DNA of 13,143 nucleotides. It comes from SZUA-37 sp964472525. Its GTDB lineage: Bacteria; Pseudomonadota; Gammaproteobacteria; UBA6429; Thiohalophilaceae. The translations under genes and the position numbers were made by a program. Where the stretch lies: positions 1 through 13,143 of the forward strand of contig CAYYLL010000051.1 of the NCBI GenBank assembly GCA_964472525.1, in the 5' to 3' direction. Positions 1 through 6,801 of this stretch are shown here, piece after piece. The notes beneath the pieces were generated by a model. That model did not search any database. It was given only the letters and a program-made list of their open reading frames with translations, and was not told the DNA's origin. Every line of letters starts with the position of its first letter. Positions within the stretch are counted from its first letter, which is position 1.

Positions 1-535
1 CGCGTTCATCATCAAAATCTTGCAACCGCAGCCCAACCAATTCCATCCGACGTACCCCAGTTGAGTAAAATGTTTCCAGGATGGCTCGGTCACGTATGCC
101 GGCATTACCAAAGATACTCGTGTGATTTAACATGCTATTAATTTCATCAATGGATAAAATATCTTTTGGTAAACGCTTCGGCAGTCTTGGTAACTGAAAC
201 TCAGATGCAGGATTAAAAAGAATATAATTTTCTTGGCAGAGCCATTTAAAAAATGCCTTCAGTGGCGCCAGATGACTATGCTGAGTACTAAAACTTAACG
301 GCCTACCATCGGTTTTTCGATAGTTAAACAAATATCGATGATATCGTTCTAAGACTTTCTTCGTTACATCTTGTGGTGTATCAATACCACGTGGTTCACA
401 CCAGGTAATGAATCGTCGAATACAGACATCACGTGTTTTGTTAGTCGCCTTACTGTAGTTCTTTGACTCACACCATTCAAGAAACCGCATGAGATAAAGT
501 ACAATACTGTTATGTTCGATAGTCTTGTTACTCAT
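1..535 (-). CDS. Tyrosine recombinase/integrase, XerC/XerD-like (C-terminal part missing)
   Basis: The first 178 residues of a tyrosine recombinase are present; the rest lies left of the window. Residues about 5-110 form the helical SAM-like core-binding domain, with the family pattern ending LAPLKAFFKWL...NP. The catalytic domain begins near residue 128, and STGVRRMEL (159-166) carries the first catalytic arginine, R162. The remaining catalytic residues (Lys, HxxR, His/Trp, Tyr) would be outside. The enzyme should cut and rejoin DNA through a 3'-phosphotyrosine link at specific sites. The ATG at 535 overlaps the stop of the primase-like gene (ATGA), with GGAGGG 8 nt upstream inside that gene, so translation is probably coupled. 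It could integrate or excise the element, or resolve transposition products; the sequence does not decide between these. Confidence 0.9.
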   Translation of the reverse strand, partial: MSNKTIEHNSIVLYLMRFLEWCESKNYSKATNKTRDVCIRRFITWCEPRGIDTPQDVTKKVLERYHRYLFNYRKTDGRPLSFSTQHSHLAPLKAFFKWLCQENYILFNPASEFQLPRLPKRLPKDILSIDEINSMLNHTSIFGNAGIRDRAILETFYSTGVRRMELVGLRLQDFDDER

Positions 536-3387
536 TGTGGAAGCCCTCCATTAATGTTGGAAGAATTCGACTTAGGGTACGATGCTTGTGGTGTATTTTT
601 TTCTATTAATGCTTTAATGTCTTTTTCAGATAAAAGACTGTTTTCATCTGAAACCTTGTTGTCATGCGGCTTAGGAGCATTTTTAGGTGCATGACATGTA
701 CCAGACAAAGCATCGACTTGAGACCGACTTAGCCCCGACAGGTTAGCCTTTAACCCCGACTTGTTGTCATCATTAACCTGTTTTTTTAAGGTTTCAATAT
801 CAACCAACCCCATTAAAAATGCATCGCCATTTTGTCCTTCATGGTTGTAAAGCAACTCATATATAAATTGCCGTCCACGGCCACCACGATGGATTAGCAA
901 GTACTCCATGTTTTCTAAACGTTTGATGTGCACTTTTAATTGCGTGTCTCCCCAGCCAGTATAGGCACGTACATCACGGCGGCTAAATCGATAATCACTG
1001 CGTGGGATATTTTTGTCCTCACAGTGTGTTGTTATCATTTTATCAATCAACATTAAAAGACGGCGTGTTTGAGGGGGTAACTCATCCAATGAACTACCCA
1101 GTACTTTGTGTGCTAGTTGATTGGCTAAATCAATATCTTCCAGCATCACTTCGACATATGAAATCTGTTTGCCATTACAGTACACTTTTTTAATTTTACG
1201 CTGGTATTGATGAAGAAGAGCAATACTATTAATCAGCGTCAGATACTTTTTATGGTCTCGACGGGTACGTGTTTTATCATCAAGGAATGTAAGTTGTTTG
1301 GCAAACGGGTTCACAACCTTAAGGGGCTTAAGAAGACTCTGTGCGTTCTGTTGGACGCGAATCACATCTTCTTTTATTTGACTCACTTTCAAACCTTCCA
1401 ACGTTTCTTCAAAACGCTGTAAGTCATGTATGGCACGTGTTTGCGCTCTATCTTCATCGACGGTTAAAACAAAACATCGATTGAGTAATTCTTCATCAAT
1501 ATCAATGGCAGTTGTGGTACTAAACAACATAACCGGTCCTTCGACTTTATACTCTCGTGTTACGTGTCGACCTGTATCAGGATCTTTTCCTGTTGATGCA
1601 ATGGTCAGTTGACCTTCAGATATTAATAATTTTAACGCATAGGCCGCCGCGCTAATGCCTTCCTCTTCACTGACACTAAAGACTTTATGTTTGACATTAA
1701 TATCCCCCATATAAAAAAGAGACTGCCCAGTAATGGCAGAGTACTGTACACGTTGTGTGACAGGCACAAAGGATAACGTCACATCCATCAACACACTTTT
1801 ACCGGCCGCACTGCTGCTTTGAATCATCACTGCGATAGGACTTGGTAGTAACCTGGACACACACGCAAAGTAGGCAACCAAACTATTGTTTTTTTCACCG
1901 ACAATCCCACAGCGTTGAAAATCTTCTAAGATGCGATGCTTTAAGTTTGGAGACCTTAAAAAGTGCATGGCTTCTGCGTGTTCTAATGGAGTCAACACAT
2001 TGTCTAAAACATTAGGCGTGAGTATTTGGCTAATATTCTCATCCTGCAAGAGCTCAAGCTTTAATAAAATCTGACTTAAGTCCTTTTTAAATACCTCTTC
2101 GCTAATACCCAGCTCAATGGAGGACTGCTTACAAAAGTTATCTCGATGACGTGCGCTATATAAATCAAAGGTATCAATATGCAATACCTCTTTTCGGTTT
2201 ACCAAAATATTTACTTTAAGGTGATTGCTAACAGTGTTGTGTTCTAGTCCTCGAATACGATAACGGCGGTTACTAAAACACATCACAATGACATTGTCCT
2301 TAACCTCGGCTTTCACCTCTACCGCAGGCTGCGGAATAACGGTCGCTCCGACCATTTCATCATGGGGACTTTCTTTTTTTTCTATTGGTTCCTTTTCAAC
2401 AGTGCTTTCACCTGACGAATAATTTTGTAAATTTAAATCAGGTTCTGGATTTGAACTTACACATTCAGATGATTTATCAGTACTCTCTGTATTAGTGGCG
2501 AGTTTGTCAGGCGGTTTACTACCACTTAACCAAACCGCCTTTCGAATTACTTCACCAAGTGAATCGCTTGAAGGTAAATTATTGAGTGCATAGGTATTAG
2601 CATCTCGGTTTTTATTAAATTCAATGCGATAGCATTCAATATCCAGAGTCGTTAATTGTTTTGCTAGTTTTATACCAGCCGCATCAGCTTTTTTTGTACC
2701 AGCATAAGCAATCAAAACACGTTTAACAGGCGAGTCATTGAATAGCTCAATAATATTATTAGGAAGATAACCCACACCATCACTGCATGTCACGTTTTTA
2801 TAACCTGCACACCAGAATGTTAGAGCATCAAGAATAGAGGAACATAAAATAAGTTCTTCGCATGTATGCACGACTTTGATATTAAATAGGTTAGGTAGTG
2901 AATCGTACAAGGCTGTATCAATAGGTGTGCCTGGCCTTAATTTCTTAGCGACCTTATGACCATACATTTGGTGAACAAACCCGTTCTCAATGACCGGCAC
3001 AACCAAGCTGCCACGAAAGAGTTCATGACCACTGGCTTTGAGTATCCCTATACGTTGTAACAGGCCACGCTTTGCCATGCCTTCCTTACGATTTTTTTCA
3101 GGGAGAAGGTTGCCAAACGTTCGATCACTGAATCCAAGTTTAAAAGTGTCAATCGCTTCACTTTTATCTATCCCCATCTTTTGTAAAGCACTAAGAATGG
3201 TAGGCGTATTTTTTAAGGTGTTGTGGTAGTAATCAATAACCTGTTGTTTTACTTCGTTGTCTGAGCTTTCATTATCAAATGGTTTATTAAGAGAACCATC
3301 GGATGCCGCATTTGCACCCGATGCATTAACCAAATGAAAAAATGAATCACTATTATCTTGTGGAGTCATTGTTTCATTAATTGTCAT
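532..3387 (-). CDS. Primase/ATPase-like protein: degenerate Toprim, P-loop ATPase, winged helix
   Basis: A 951-aa multidomain protein. Residues about 50-150 resemble the DnaG primase core N-domain (FKLGFSD, GSLVVPV). Residues 172-245 look like a Toprim fold: E177/E178, SSILDALTFWCAG, then LIAYAG at 225-230. The usual Asp-x-Asp is A227-Y-A229, so metal-dependent primer synthesis by this domain is doubtful. No CHC2 zinc finger is seen. A charged, Ser/Glu-rich linker spans about 290-350. Residues 515-650 are a P-loop ATPase: Walker A SSSAAGKS (524-531), acidic SVSEEEG (571-577), sensor-like LFSTTT (621-626) and a candidate arginine finger R637. Residues about 775-845 look like a winged helix. 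The strong AAGGAGGT lies in the end of istB, 11 nt before the ATG. It probably acts in replication or remodelling during element movement; the exact role is unknown. Confidence 0.8.
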   Translation of the reverse strand: MTINETMTPQDNSDSFFHLVNASGANAASDGSLNKPFDNESSDNEVKQQVIDYYHNTLKNTPTILSALQKMGIDKSEAIDTFKLGFSDRTFGNLLPEKNRKEGMAKRGLLQRIGILKASGHELFRGSLVVPVIENGFVHQMYGHKVAKKLRPGTPIDTALYDSLPNLFNIKVVHTCEELILCSSILDALTFWCAGYKNVTCSDGVGYLPNNIIELFNDSPVKRVLIAYAGTKKADAAGIKLAKQLTTLDIECYRIEFNKNRDANTYALNNLPSSDSLGEVIRKAVWLSGSKPPDKLATNTESTDKSSECVSSNPEPDLNLQNYSSGESTVEKEPIEKKESPHDEMVGATVIPQPAVEVKAEVKDNVIVMCFSNRRYRIRGLEHNTVSNHLKVNILVNRKEVLHIDTFDLYSARHRDNFCKQSSIELGISEEVFKKDLSQILLKLELLQDENISQILTPNVLDNVLTPLEHAEAMHFLRSPNLKHRILEDFQRCGIVGEKNNSLVAYFACVSRLLPSPIAVMIQSSSAAGKSVLMDVTLSFVPVTQRVQYSAITGQSLFYMGDINVKHKVFSVSEEEGISAAAYALKLLISEGQLTIASTGKDPDTGRHVTREYKVEGPVMLFSTTTAIDIDEELLNRCFVLTVDEDRAQTRAIHDLQRFEETLEGLKVSQIKEDVIRVQQNAQSLLKPLKVVNPFAKQLTFLDDKTRTRRDHKKYLTLINSIALLHQYQRKIKKVYCNGKQISYVEVMLEDIDLANQLAHKVLGSSLDELPPQTRRLLMLIDKMITTHCEDKNIPRSDYRFSRRDVRAYTGWGDTQLKVHIKRLENMEYLLIHRGGRGRQFIYELLYNHEGQNGDAFLMGLVDIETLKKQVNDDNKSGLKANLSGLSRSQVDALSGTCHAPKNAPKPHDNKVSDENSLLSEKDIKALIEKNTPQASYPKSNSSNINGGLPQ

Positions 3388-3393
3388 GATTAA

Positions 3394-4149
3394 CTAAACC
3401 TCCTTGTTAACAGGTAAAGACAAATCCGTTTTACGCAAAGAATCACCGTGTAACTCGATACGATGTGCACGTTGAACAACACGATCTAAGATCGCATCGG
3501 CAATGGTGGCTTCACCTAAATAGTCATGCCATTTATCAACAGGGAGTTGTGATGTAATAATGAGAGAGCCTGCATTCATACGCTCATCAATGAGTTCAAG
3601 TAGTTCGTGACGGCCAATAACTGTAACGGGTGCTAAGGCCCAGTCATCAATAATAAGCAAGTCAATCTTAGCTAACTTATTACGATAACGTTGTAACGTG
3701 CCATCACCTTGTGCAATTTGAAATTGTTCAAAGAGTCGAGATAGTCTAATAGATAAAACTGAAAAAGCTTTTCTCACGGCAGCATCTCCAAAAGCACAAG
3801 CAATCCATGTTTTACCTGTTCCCGTTGCGCCAGTAATGATAATATTTTGTTTTTGATGTATGTATTCATTTGTAGACAAACTATTAACTACGTCTCTATT
3901 CAAACCTCGTGGGGTGCTGTAATCAATATCTTCAAGGCATGCATTGATTTTAAGTTTCGCTTGTTTACGCAAACGTTGTTGCTTGCTATTTTTTCTTGCT
4001 TCTAACTCAGCATCAGCAAGATAACCTATACGTGTTTCAAAAGAATGTTCCGCAAATGCAGGATTCTTAAGCTGTTCCTCAAATGCCACAGCCATAACAG
4101 GTAAACGCAATTCTCTAAGAGATAAAGTCGTTTGATTAGGTAATGTCAT
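3394..4149 (-). CDS. istB: IS21-family transposition helper ATPase IstB
   Basis: A 251-aa AAA+ ATPase of normal IstB length. Residues 107-114 are Walker A (GATGTGKT), 164-169 are Walker B (LLIIDD), 197-202 are a sensor-I-like IITSQL, and 219-240 hold the ILDRVVQRAHRIELHGDSLR block typical of IstB, with arginine-finger candidates. IstB binds DNA in an ATP-dependent manner, selects the target and stimulates the IstA transposase; this is family knowledge. The ATG at 4149 shares one base with the istA stop (TAATG), and AAGGAG lies in the end of istA, so the two are probably translated in a coupled way and near a fixed ratio. All key residues are present, so it looks functional. The 3' end carries the ribosome binding site of the next gene. 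Confidence 0.95.
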   Translation of the reverse strand: MTLPNQTTLSLRELRLPVMAVAFEEQLKNPAFAEHSFETRIGYLADAELEARKNSKQQRLRKQAKLKINACLEDIDYSTPRGLNRDVVNSLSTNEYIHQKQNIIITGATGTGKTWIACAFGDAAVRKAFSVLSIRLSRLFEQFQIAQGDGTLQRYRNKLAKIDLLIIDDWALAPVTVIGRHELLELIDERMNAGSLIITSQLPVDKWHDYLGEATIADAILDRVVQRAHRIELHGDSLRKTDLSLPVNKEV

Positions 4150-5684
4150 TAGAAAGGACTCCTTGTGTTGTAATAATCTGAACCACGTACATTTTTATGA
4201 AGCGGCAAGTTAATTTGAATGGGAATTTGTTCTTCAGAAAAATCAACTAGACGTCGTTTCAATATCGATTTAATGCTTTTAATTGATAACGAACCGATTC
4301 GGAGCGCGCGTTTACATGCTGCCTCAAACTTTTGATCACCATACTCCTTTGCTAATTTCTGTAATGACGAACAAGCACTGACTCCCATAAGAGCATGTGG
4401 GCGAGATTCAAATTGATATTTAACGGCAGCCAATGTGGATTCACCCACTTCTTCCGCCCATTCAATGAGTTTCTCTGGTGTAAGGTTAGCGTAGTCACGA
4501 TGCGCTTTAGGTTGATGTGCCTCGATTGTTGTAGTCCCACCTTCAACATAACTGCGAGGATGAGAGGCAACCCTTCTACCACGATAAATAAGATCAATAG
4601 TATTTTTACTTACGCGTGTTTCAATTTTTTCACTGATCAGTTGATACGGTACGGAATAATAATGATTATCAACGCTCATATGATAATCCGCATTAACTTT
4701 GCGTTCAGCAACCCATTCAGCATATTCAAATGGAGTAGCAGGAAGTGGCTTTAGTAAGGGCTTGTCCATCTCTAAAAAACGACTGCGACGACACCCTGGT
4801 AATTTTTTGAATGGTCGCTCATTTAATATTTTGAGTAATTTTGATATAGCAATATTTATTTCATTCACACTGAAAAACTTACGTTCTAGTAATCTAGCTA
4901 TAATCCAACGGGATGCAATTAAAACACCATTTTCTGCCTTTGCTTTATCTTTCGGTTTTCGAACACGAGCAGGAATAATCACGCACCCATAGTATCTTGC
5001 TAATTCCGCATAAGTTCGGTTTAGAACTAAATCTTTACCTGCTTTAGTCACTGCTGATTTTAGATTGTCAGGGATAAATATTTCAGGAACGCCACCAAAA
5101 AAAATAAGCATTCTGACATGAGTATCAATCCAATCAAATTTACCTTGTGACCGAGATGCAAAAGCAAACGTATAGTTAGAACACCCAAGTACACCGATGA
5201 AAATTTGCACATAGGAAATACCTCCTGTTTCAGGATCAATGTAAGGTACAGTTTGTCCAGCATAATCAATAAACACACGTTCACCTGCACGGTGATGCTG
5301 GCGCATACTTAAATCTAATTTTTTACGATACCGATTATATAGAACGGTAAATTGTGTATAACCGTATCCACAATCTGGATTAGCTAATCGATAGTCTTCC
5401 CAAAGCAACTGCAACGTCATATATTTGTATTGCATACGTTGATGAATATAACTCCAGTCAGGAATTGCTTTTGTTGTTATACGATAACGTTTTGTTTTGA
5501 CTAATGCTTCAAGTTCACCGTCACCCATTTCCTCAATATCTGACCACTTAAGATTATTTTTTTCTGCTATCTTCTTATAGCGACGTACAGTGTTGTGAGA
5601 ACATCCTCCCGCAGCGCGACTAATTGCGCGAATCGATAATAGAGTCGTTAATAGTAGTCTTAATATTTCTCTTACTTTATTCAT
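4149..5684 (-). CDS. istA: IS21-family transposase IstA
   Basis: A 511-aa DDE transposase. Residues 1-45 form an N-terminal helix-turn-helix (LSIRAISRAAGGCSHNTVRR), followed by an HTH/linker region to about 130. The RNase H-like catalytic core has D140 (RVFIDYAGQ), D206 (FIPDNLKS) and E251 (KDKAKAENG), a full D-D-E set. A beta-barrel-like C-terminal region follows from about 350. IstA binds the element ends and catalyses strand cleavage and transfer together with IstB. The ATG at 5684 is preceded by AAGGA with a 7-nt gap (AAGGATACTTAAATG). A 15-bp perfect inverted repeat lies just upstream at 5712-5749 and may control it. No frameshift or missing motif was found, so it appears intact. Confidence 0.95.
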   Translation of the reverse strand: MNKVREILRLLLTTLLSIRAISRAAGGCSHNTVRRYKKIAEKNNLKWSDIEEMGDGELEALVKTKRYRITTKAIPDWSYIHQRMQYKYMTLQLLWEDYRLANPDCGYGYTQFTVLYNRYRKKLDLSMRQHHRAGERVFIDYAGQTVPYIDPETGGISYVQIFIGVLGCSNYTFAFASRSQGKFDWIDTHVRMLIFFGGVPEIFIPDNLKSAVTKAGKDLVLNRTYAELARYYGCVIIPARVRKPKDKAKAENGVLIASRWIIARLLERKFFSVNEINIAISKLLKILNERPFKKLPGCRRSRFLEMDKPLLKPLPATPFEYAEWVAERKVNADYHMSVDNHYYSVPYQLISEKIETRVSKNTIDLIYRGRRVASHPRSYVEGGTTTIEAHQPKAHRDYANLTPEKLIEWAEEVGESTLAAVKYQFESRPHALMGVSACSSLQKLAKEYGDQKFEAACKRALRIGSLSIKSIKSILKRRLVDFSEEQIPIQINLPLHKNVRGSDYYNTRSPF

Positions 5685-5711
5685 TTAAGTATCCTTATAA
5701 ATTAAATGTAC

Positions 5712-5749
5712 TGTGATAGATAACAGGTAAAACTCTGTTATCTATCACA
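5712..5749. promoter_or_regulatory. 15-bp perfect inverted repeat upstream of istA
   Basis: TGTGATAGATAACAG (5712-5726) and its exact reverse complement (5735-5749) flank an 8-nt loop. It lies between the small IstA-N-like gene and istA. No T-tract follows on the minus strand, so it is a poor intrinsic terminator. It could be an operator for the upstream HTH-like protein, or an mRNA hairpin that limits transposase expression. ACTGTGAT recurs upstream of the small gene at 6141-6148, which weakly supports a shared protein-binding motif. Confidence 0.6.
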
Positions 5750-5779
5750 TGGTAATATTTATAAAAAGTTAGTTACGCC

Positions 5780-6091
5780 TTATTGTAAATAAGCAGAACG
5801 ATATTGCGCCCAGATACCCTCAAGTAATTCACTTCTTTGTCTTTTAGGTGGGCACACAAGTTCTGTTTTTGATAAAACTTGTCGAGCAAAACGAGGACAC
5901 TTCGTTAAAAGCAATTTCATAAAATCTTGGTCGCTCATCGCTTTAATTTTTTGCCAATCACAACGCTTTATAAGTGTTTTCTGACGAATACGGAAAACCA
6001 AAAAAGCTGAGGCACTGGCTTTCTTGGCTATTTCTGCATCAGACAGCTCTGTGGTTAATACCAACTTAAATACATATCGCAGATTTTTCAT
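5780..6091 (-). CDS. Stand-alone IstA N-terminal-like HTH protein
   Basis: A 103-aa protein that aligns nearly without gaps to the first 100 residues of the neighbouring IstA. Shared positions include the LTT.LS block at 12-17, I21, A25, R34, W46, I49, M52, D54, TK at 63-64 and the closing W..YR.A (94-100). Roughly one residue in five is identical by eye. It has no DDE catalytic core. By family logic it is probably a DNA-binding protein that recognises the same or similar sites as IstA, and so could repress transcription or compete at the ends. The start has GGTGA 6 nt upstream. It is the first gene of the operon, about 95 nt before istA. It could instead be a remnant of an older transposase, but its clean stop and own ribosome site favour a real gene. 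Confidence 0.7.
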   Translation of the reverse strand: MKNLRYVFKLVLTTELSDAEIAKKASASAFLVFRIRQKTLIKRCDWQKIKAMSDQDFMKLLLTKCPRFARQVLSKTELVCPPKRQRSELLEGIWAQYRSAYLQ

Positions 6092-6168
6092 TTAAATCAC
6101 CATTTATTTAATTCAGGACACAGTAGCCCCAGATAGGACGACTGTGATTTATAAAAATAAGGCGAGTG

Positions 6169-6214
6169 TCATCCTTTGCTTAATGTGCAAAATTTATTGA
6201 CAAACAAAGGATGA
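6169..6214. repeat. 10-bp perfect inverted repeat upstream of the transposition operon
   Basis: TCATCCTTTG (6169-6178) is matched by CAAAGGATGA (6205-6214) with a 26-nt AT-rich spacer. It sits just outside the first gene of the mobile operon and overlaps the plus-strand TTGACA box at 6197. It could be a regulator site, a recombinase site or part of the element's end. The spacer is too long for a typical tyrosine-recombinase core site. Confidence 0.4.
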
Positions 6215-6225
6215 ACAACGAGAAT
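6197..6225 (+). promoter_or_regulatory. Candidate sigma-70 promoter on the plus strand
   Basis: A perfect -35 box TTGACA (6197-6202) is followed after 17 nt by GAGAAT (6220-6225), which matches four of six -10 bases. A strong terminator lies about 60 nt downstream, so the pair would define a very short transcript. Confidence 0.35.
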
Positions 6226-6294
6226 GAAAGGTATCGAGAGTTCAAATTCGATGCTTTCAGATTAACCTCATGAGTTCGCGCTCATGGGGTTTTT
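6226..6294 (+). ncRNA. Candidate small RNA (about 60-65 nt) ending at a terminator
   Basis: Between the promoter-like boxes at 6197-6225 and the terminator at 6264-6294 there is no convincing gene. The only plus-strand frame is 20 codons (6211-6273, beginning MNNENERYREF), whose ATG abuts AAGG with no usable spacing and which would start upstream of the predicted transcript start. A small non-coding transcript is therefore one reading. Another is that this is the 3' remnant of a gene cut off by the mobile element, leaving its native terminator. No known RNA family was recognised. Confidence 0.25.
6264..6294 (+). terminator. Rho-independent terminator
   Basis: AACCTCATGAG (6264-6274) pairs with CTCATGGGGTT (6281-6291) over 11 positions with one G-U pair, loop TTCGCG, followed by a T-tract to 6294. 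It works in the plus direction only, since the minus side lacks a T-run. Confidence 0.8.
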
Positions 6295-6343
6295 CGTTTC
6301 TACGCCTCACAAATTGTTGGACTATCTCTAGTCCTACTCTGTC

Positions 6344-6366
6344 TTAGTCAGTCATTTGTTACCTCC
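6344..6366 (-). other. Strong ribosome binding site with a three-codon minigene
   Basis: On the minus strand GGAGGT (6366-6361) is followed after 5 nt by ATG ACT GAC TAA (6355-6344). No longer frame is open here. A 6-bp hairpin (GGACTA-TCTC-TAGTCC, 6319-6334) lies just downstream. It follows the HTH gene ending at 6397 and may be the start of a decayed gene, or a ribosome-stalling leader. Confidence 0.3.
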
Positions 6367-6396
6367 TTCATTACTGTTCTTATTAAATTCAATACA

Positions 6397-6651
6397 TTAC
6401 TTCATAACACTGTTTCGCTGTTCAGCAAGCCAAAATGCAACATCCTTTGCTAAAGCAAATCGACCTCGACGATCTTTTAATTGAAATATAGGTATAGGAA
6501 GTAAATCTCGCTGAATCGCTTTATGAAAAGCAGCCATGCTAGGAAATCCCATAGAACGCCTCAAGGCATCTCCTGCCAGTAAACTCCCATATTGATCAAG
6601 TAGATCATTCTCAATGCTACGAGCCAATTGCTGAGTATCTATTTTCTTCAC
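6397..6651 (-). CDS. Small DNA-binding-like regulator, 84 aa (GTG start)
   Basis: The frame is open as far as 7071, but the convincing start is GTG at 6651, preceded by AAAAGGA with a 7-nt gap. Starting there gives 84 residues and removes a 270-nt overlap with the divergent gene at 6802. The core reads GDALRRSMGFPSMAAFHKAI...LPIPIF..KDRRGRFALAKDVAFWL. This layout (helical N-part, then a basic RRGRFAL segment and a final helix with a WL) resembles small winged-helix/AlpA-like regulators found on phages and islands. That assignment rests on pattern only. A 6-bp inverted repeat at 6717-6732 in the divergent intergenic region is a candidate operator. Function is inferred, not shown. Confidence 0.7.
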   Translation of the reverse strand: MKKIDTQQLARSIENDLLDQYGSLLAGDALRRSMGFPSMAAFHKAIQRDLLPIPIFQLKDRRGRFALAKDVAFWLAEQRNSVMK

Positions 6652-6716
6652 TTCTATTTCCTTTTGAGATGAAAAATACGCTGCGAGTTTAAATAGTTTT
6701 TTTAGTAATTGCACAC

Positions 6717-6732
6717 AGTCTAAAAATAGACT
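6717..6732. promoter_or_regulatory. Palindromic operator candidate in a divergent promoter region
   Basis: AGTCTA-AAAA-TAGACT is a 6-bp perfect inverted repeat with a 4-nt centre. It lies between the divergent HTH-like gene (start 6651) and the 352-aa gene (start 6802), where a regulator of both would bind. Confidence 0.4.
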
Positions 6733-6801
6733 ACTTTTAGTACTAATTAAGACTGAATTCGATTGATAACTAACTGAAAAGACAGGGATTTCATTTTCAA
6801 G

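Larger units (their letters stand above)
1..6214 (-). mobile_element. IS21-related composite mobile element, partial (left part outside window)
   Basis: Five minus-strand genes form one unit: a small IstA-N-like protein, istA, istB, a primase/ATPase-like gene and a tyrosine recombinase. istA and istB share one base (TAATG), the primase gene starts 6 nt after istB, and the recombinase overlaps it by ATGA. There is no room for an IS21 terminal repeat between istB and the primase gene, so the last two genes belong to the element and are not the flank of an insertion. The left end is beyond base 1. The right end is not proven; it should lie upstream of 6091, and an inverted repeat at 6169-6214 is used here as an outer limit only. 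No target-site duplication can be tested because one end is missing. Confidence 0.6.

Noticed and set aside
4395..4992. Plus-strand frames of about 100-120 codons opposite istA
   Set aside because: They are antisense shadows of a gene with complete transposase motifs and have no ribosome sites or recognisable content.
3408..5731. TAACAGGTAAA repeated three times (3408, 4095, 5721)
   Set aside because: Two copies fall in istB codons that encode LPV; the match is short and explained by coding, so a regulatory motif is not supported.
6169..6214. Tyrosine recombinase core attachment site
   Set aside because: The 26-nt spacer between the 10-bp arms is far longer than the usual 6-8 nt crossover region.
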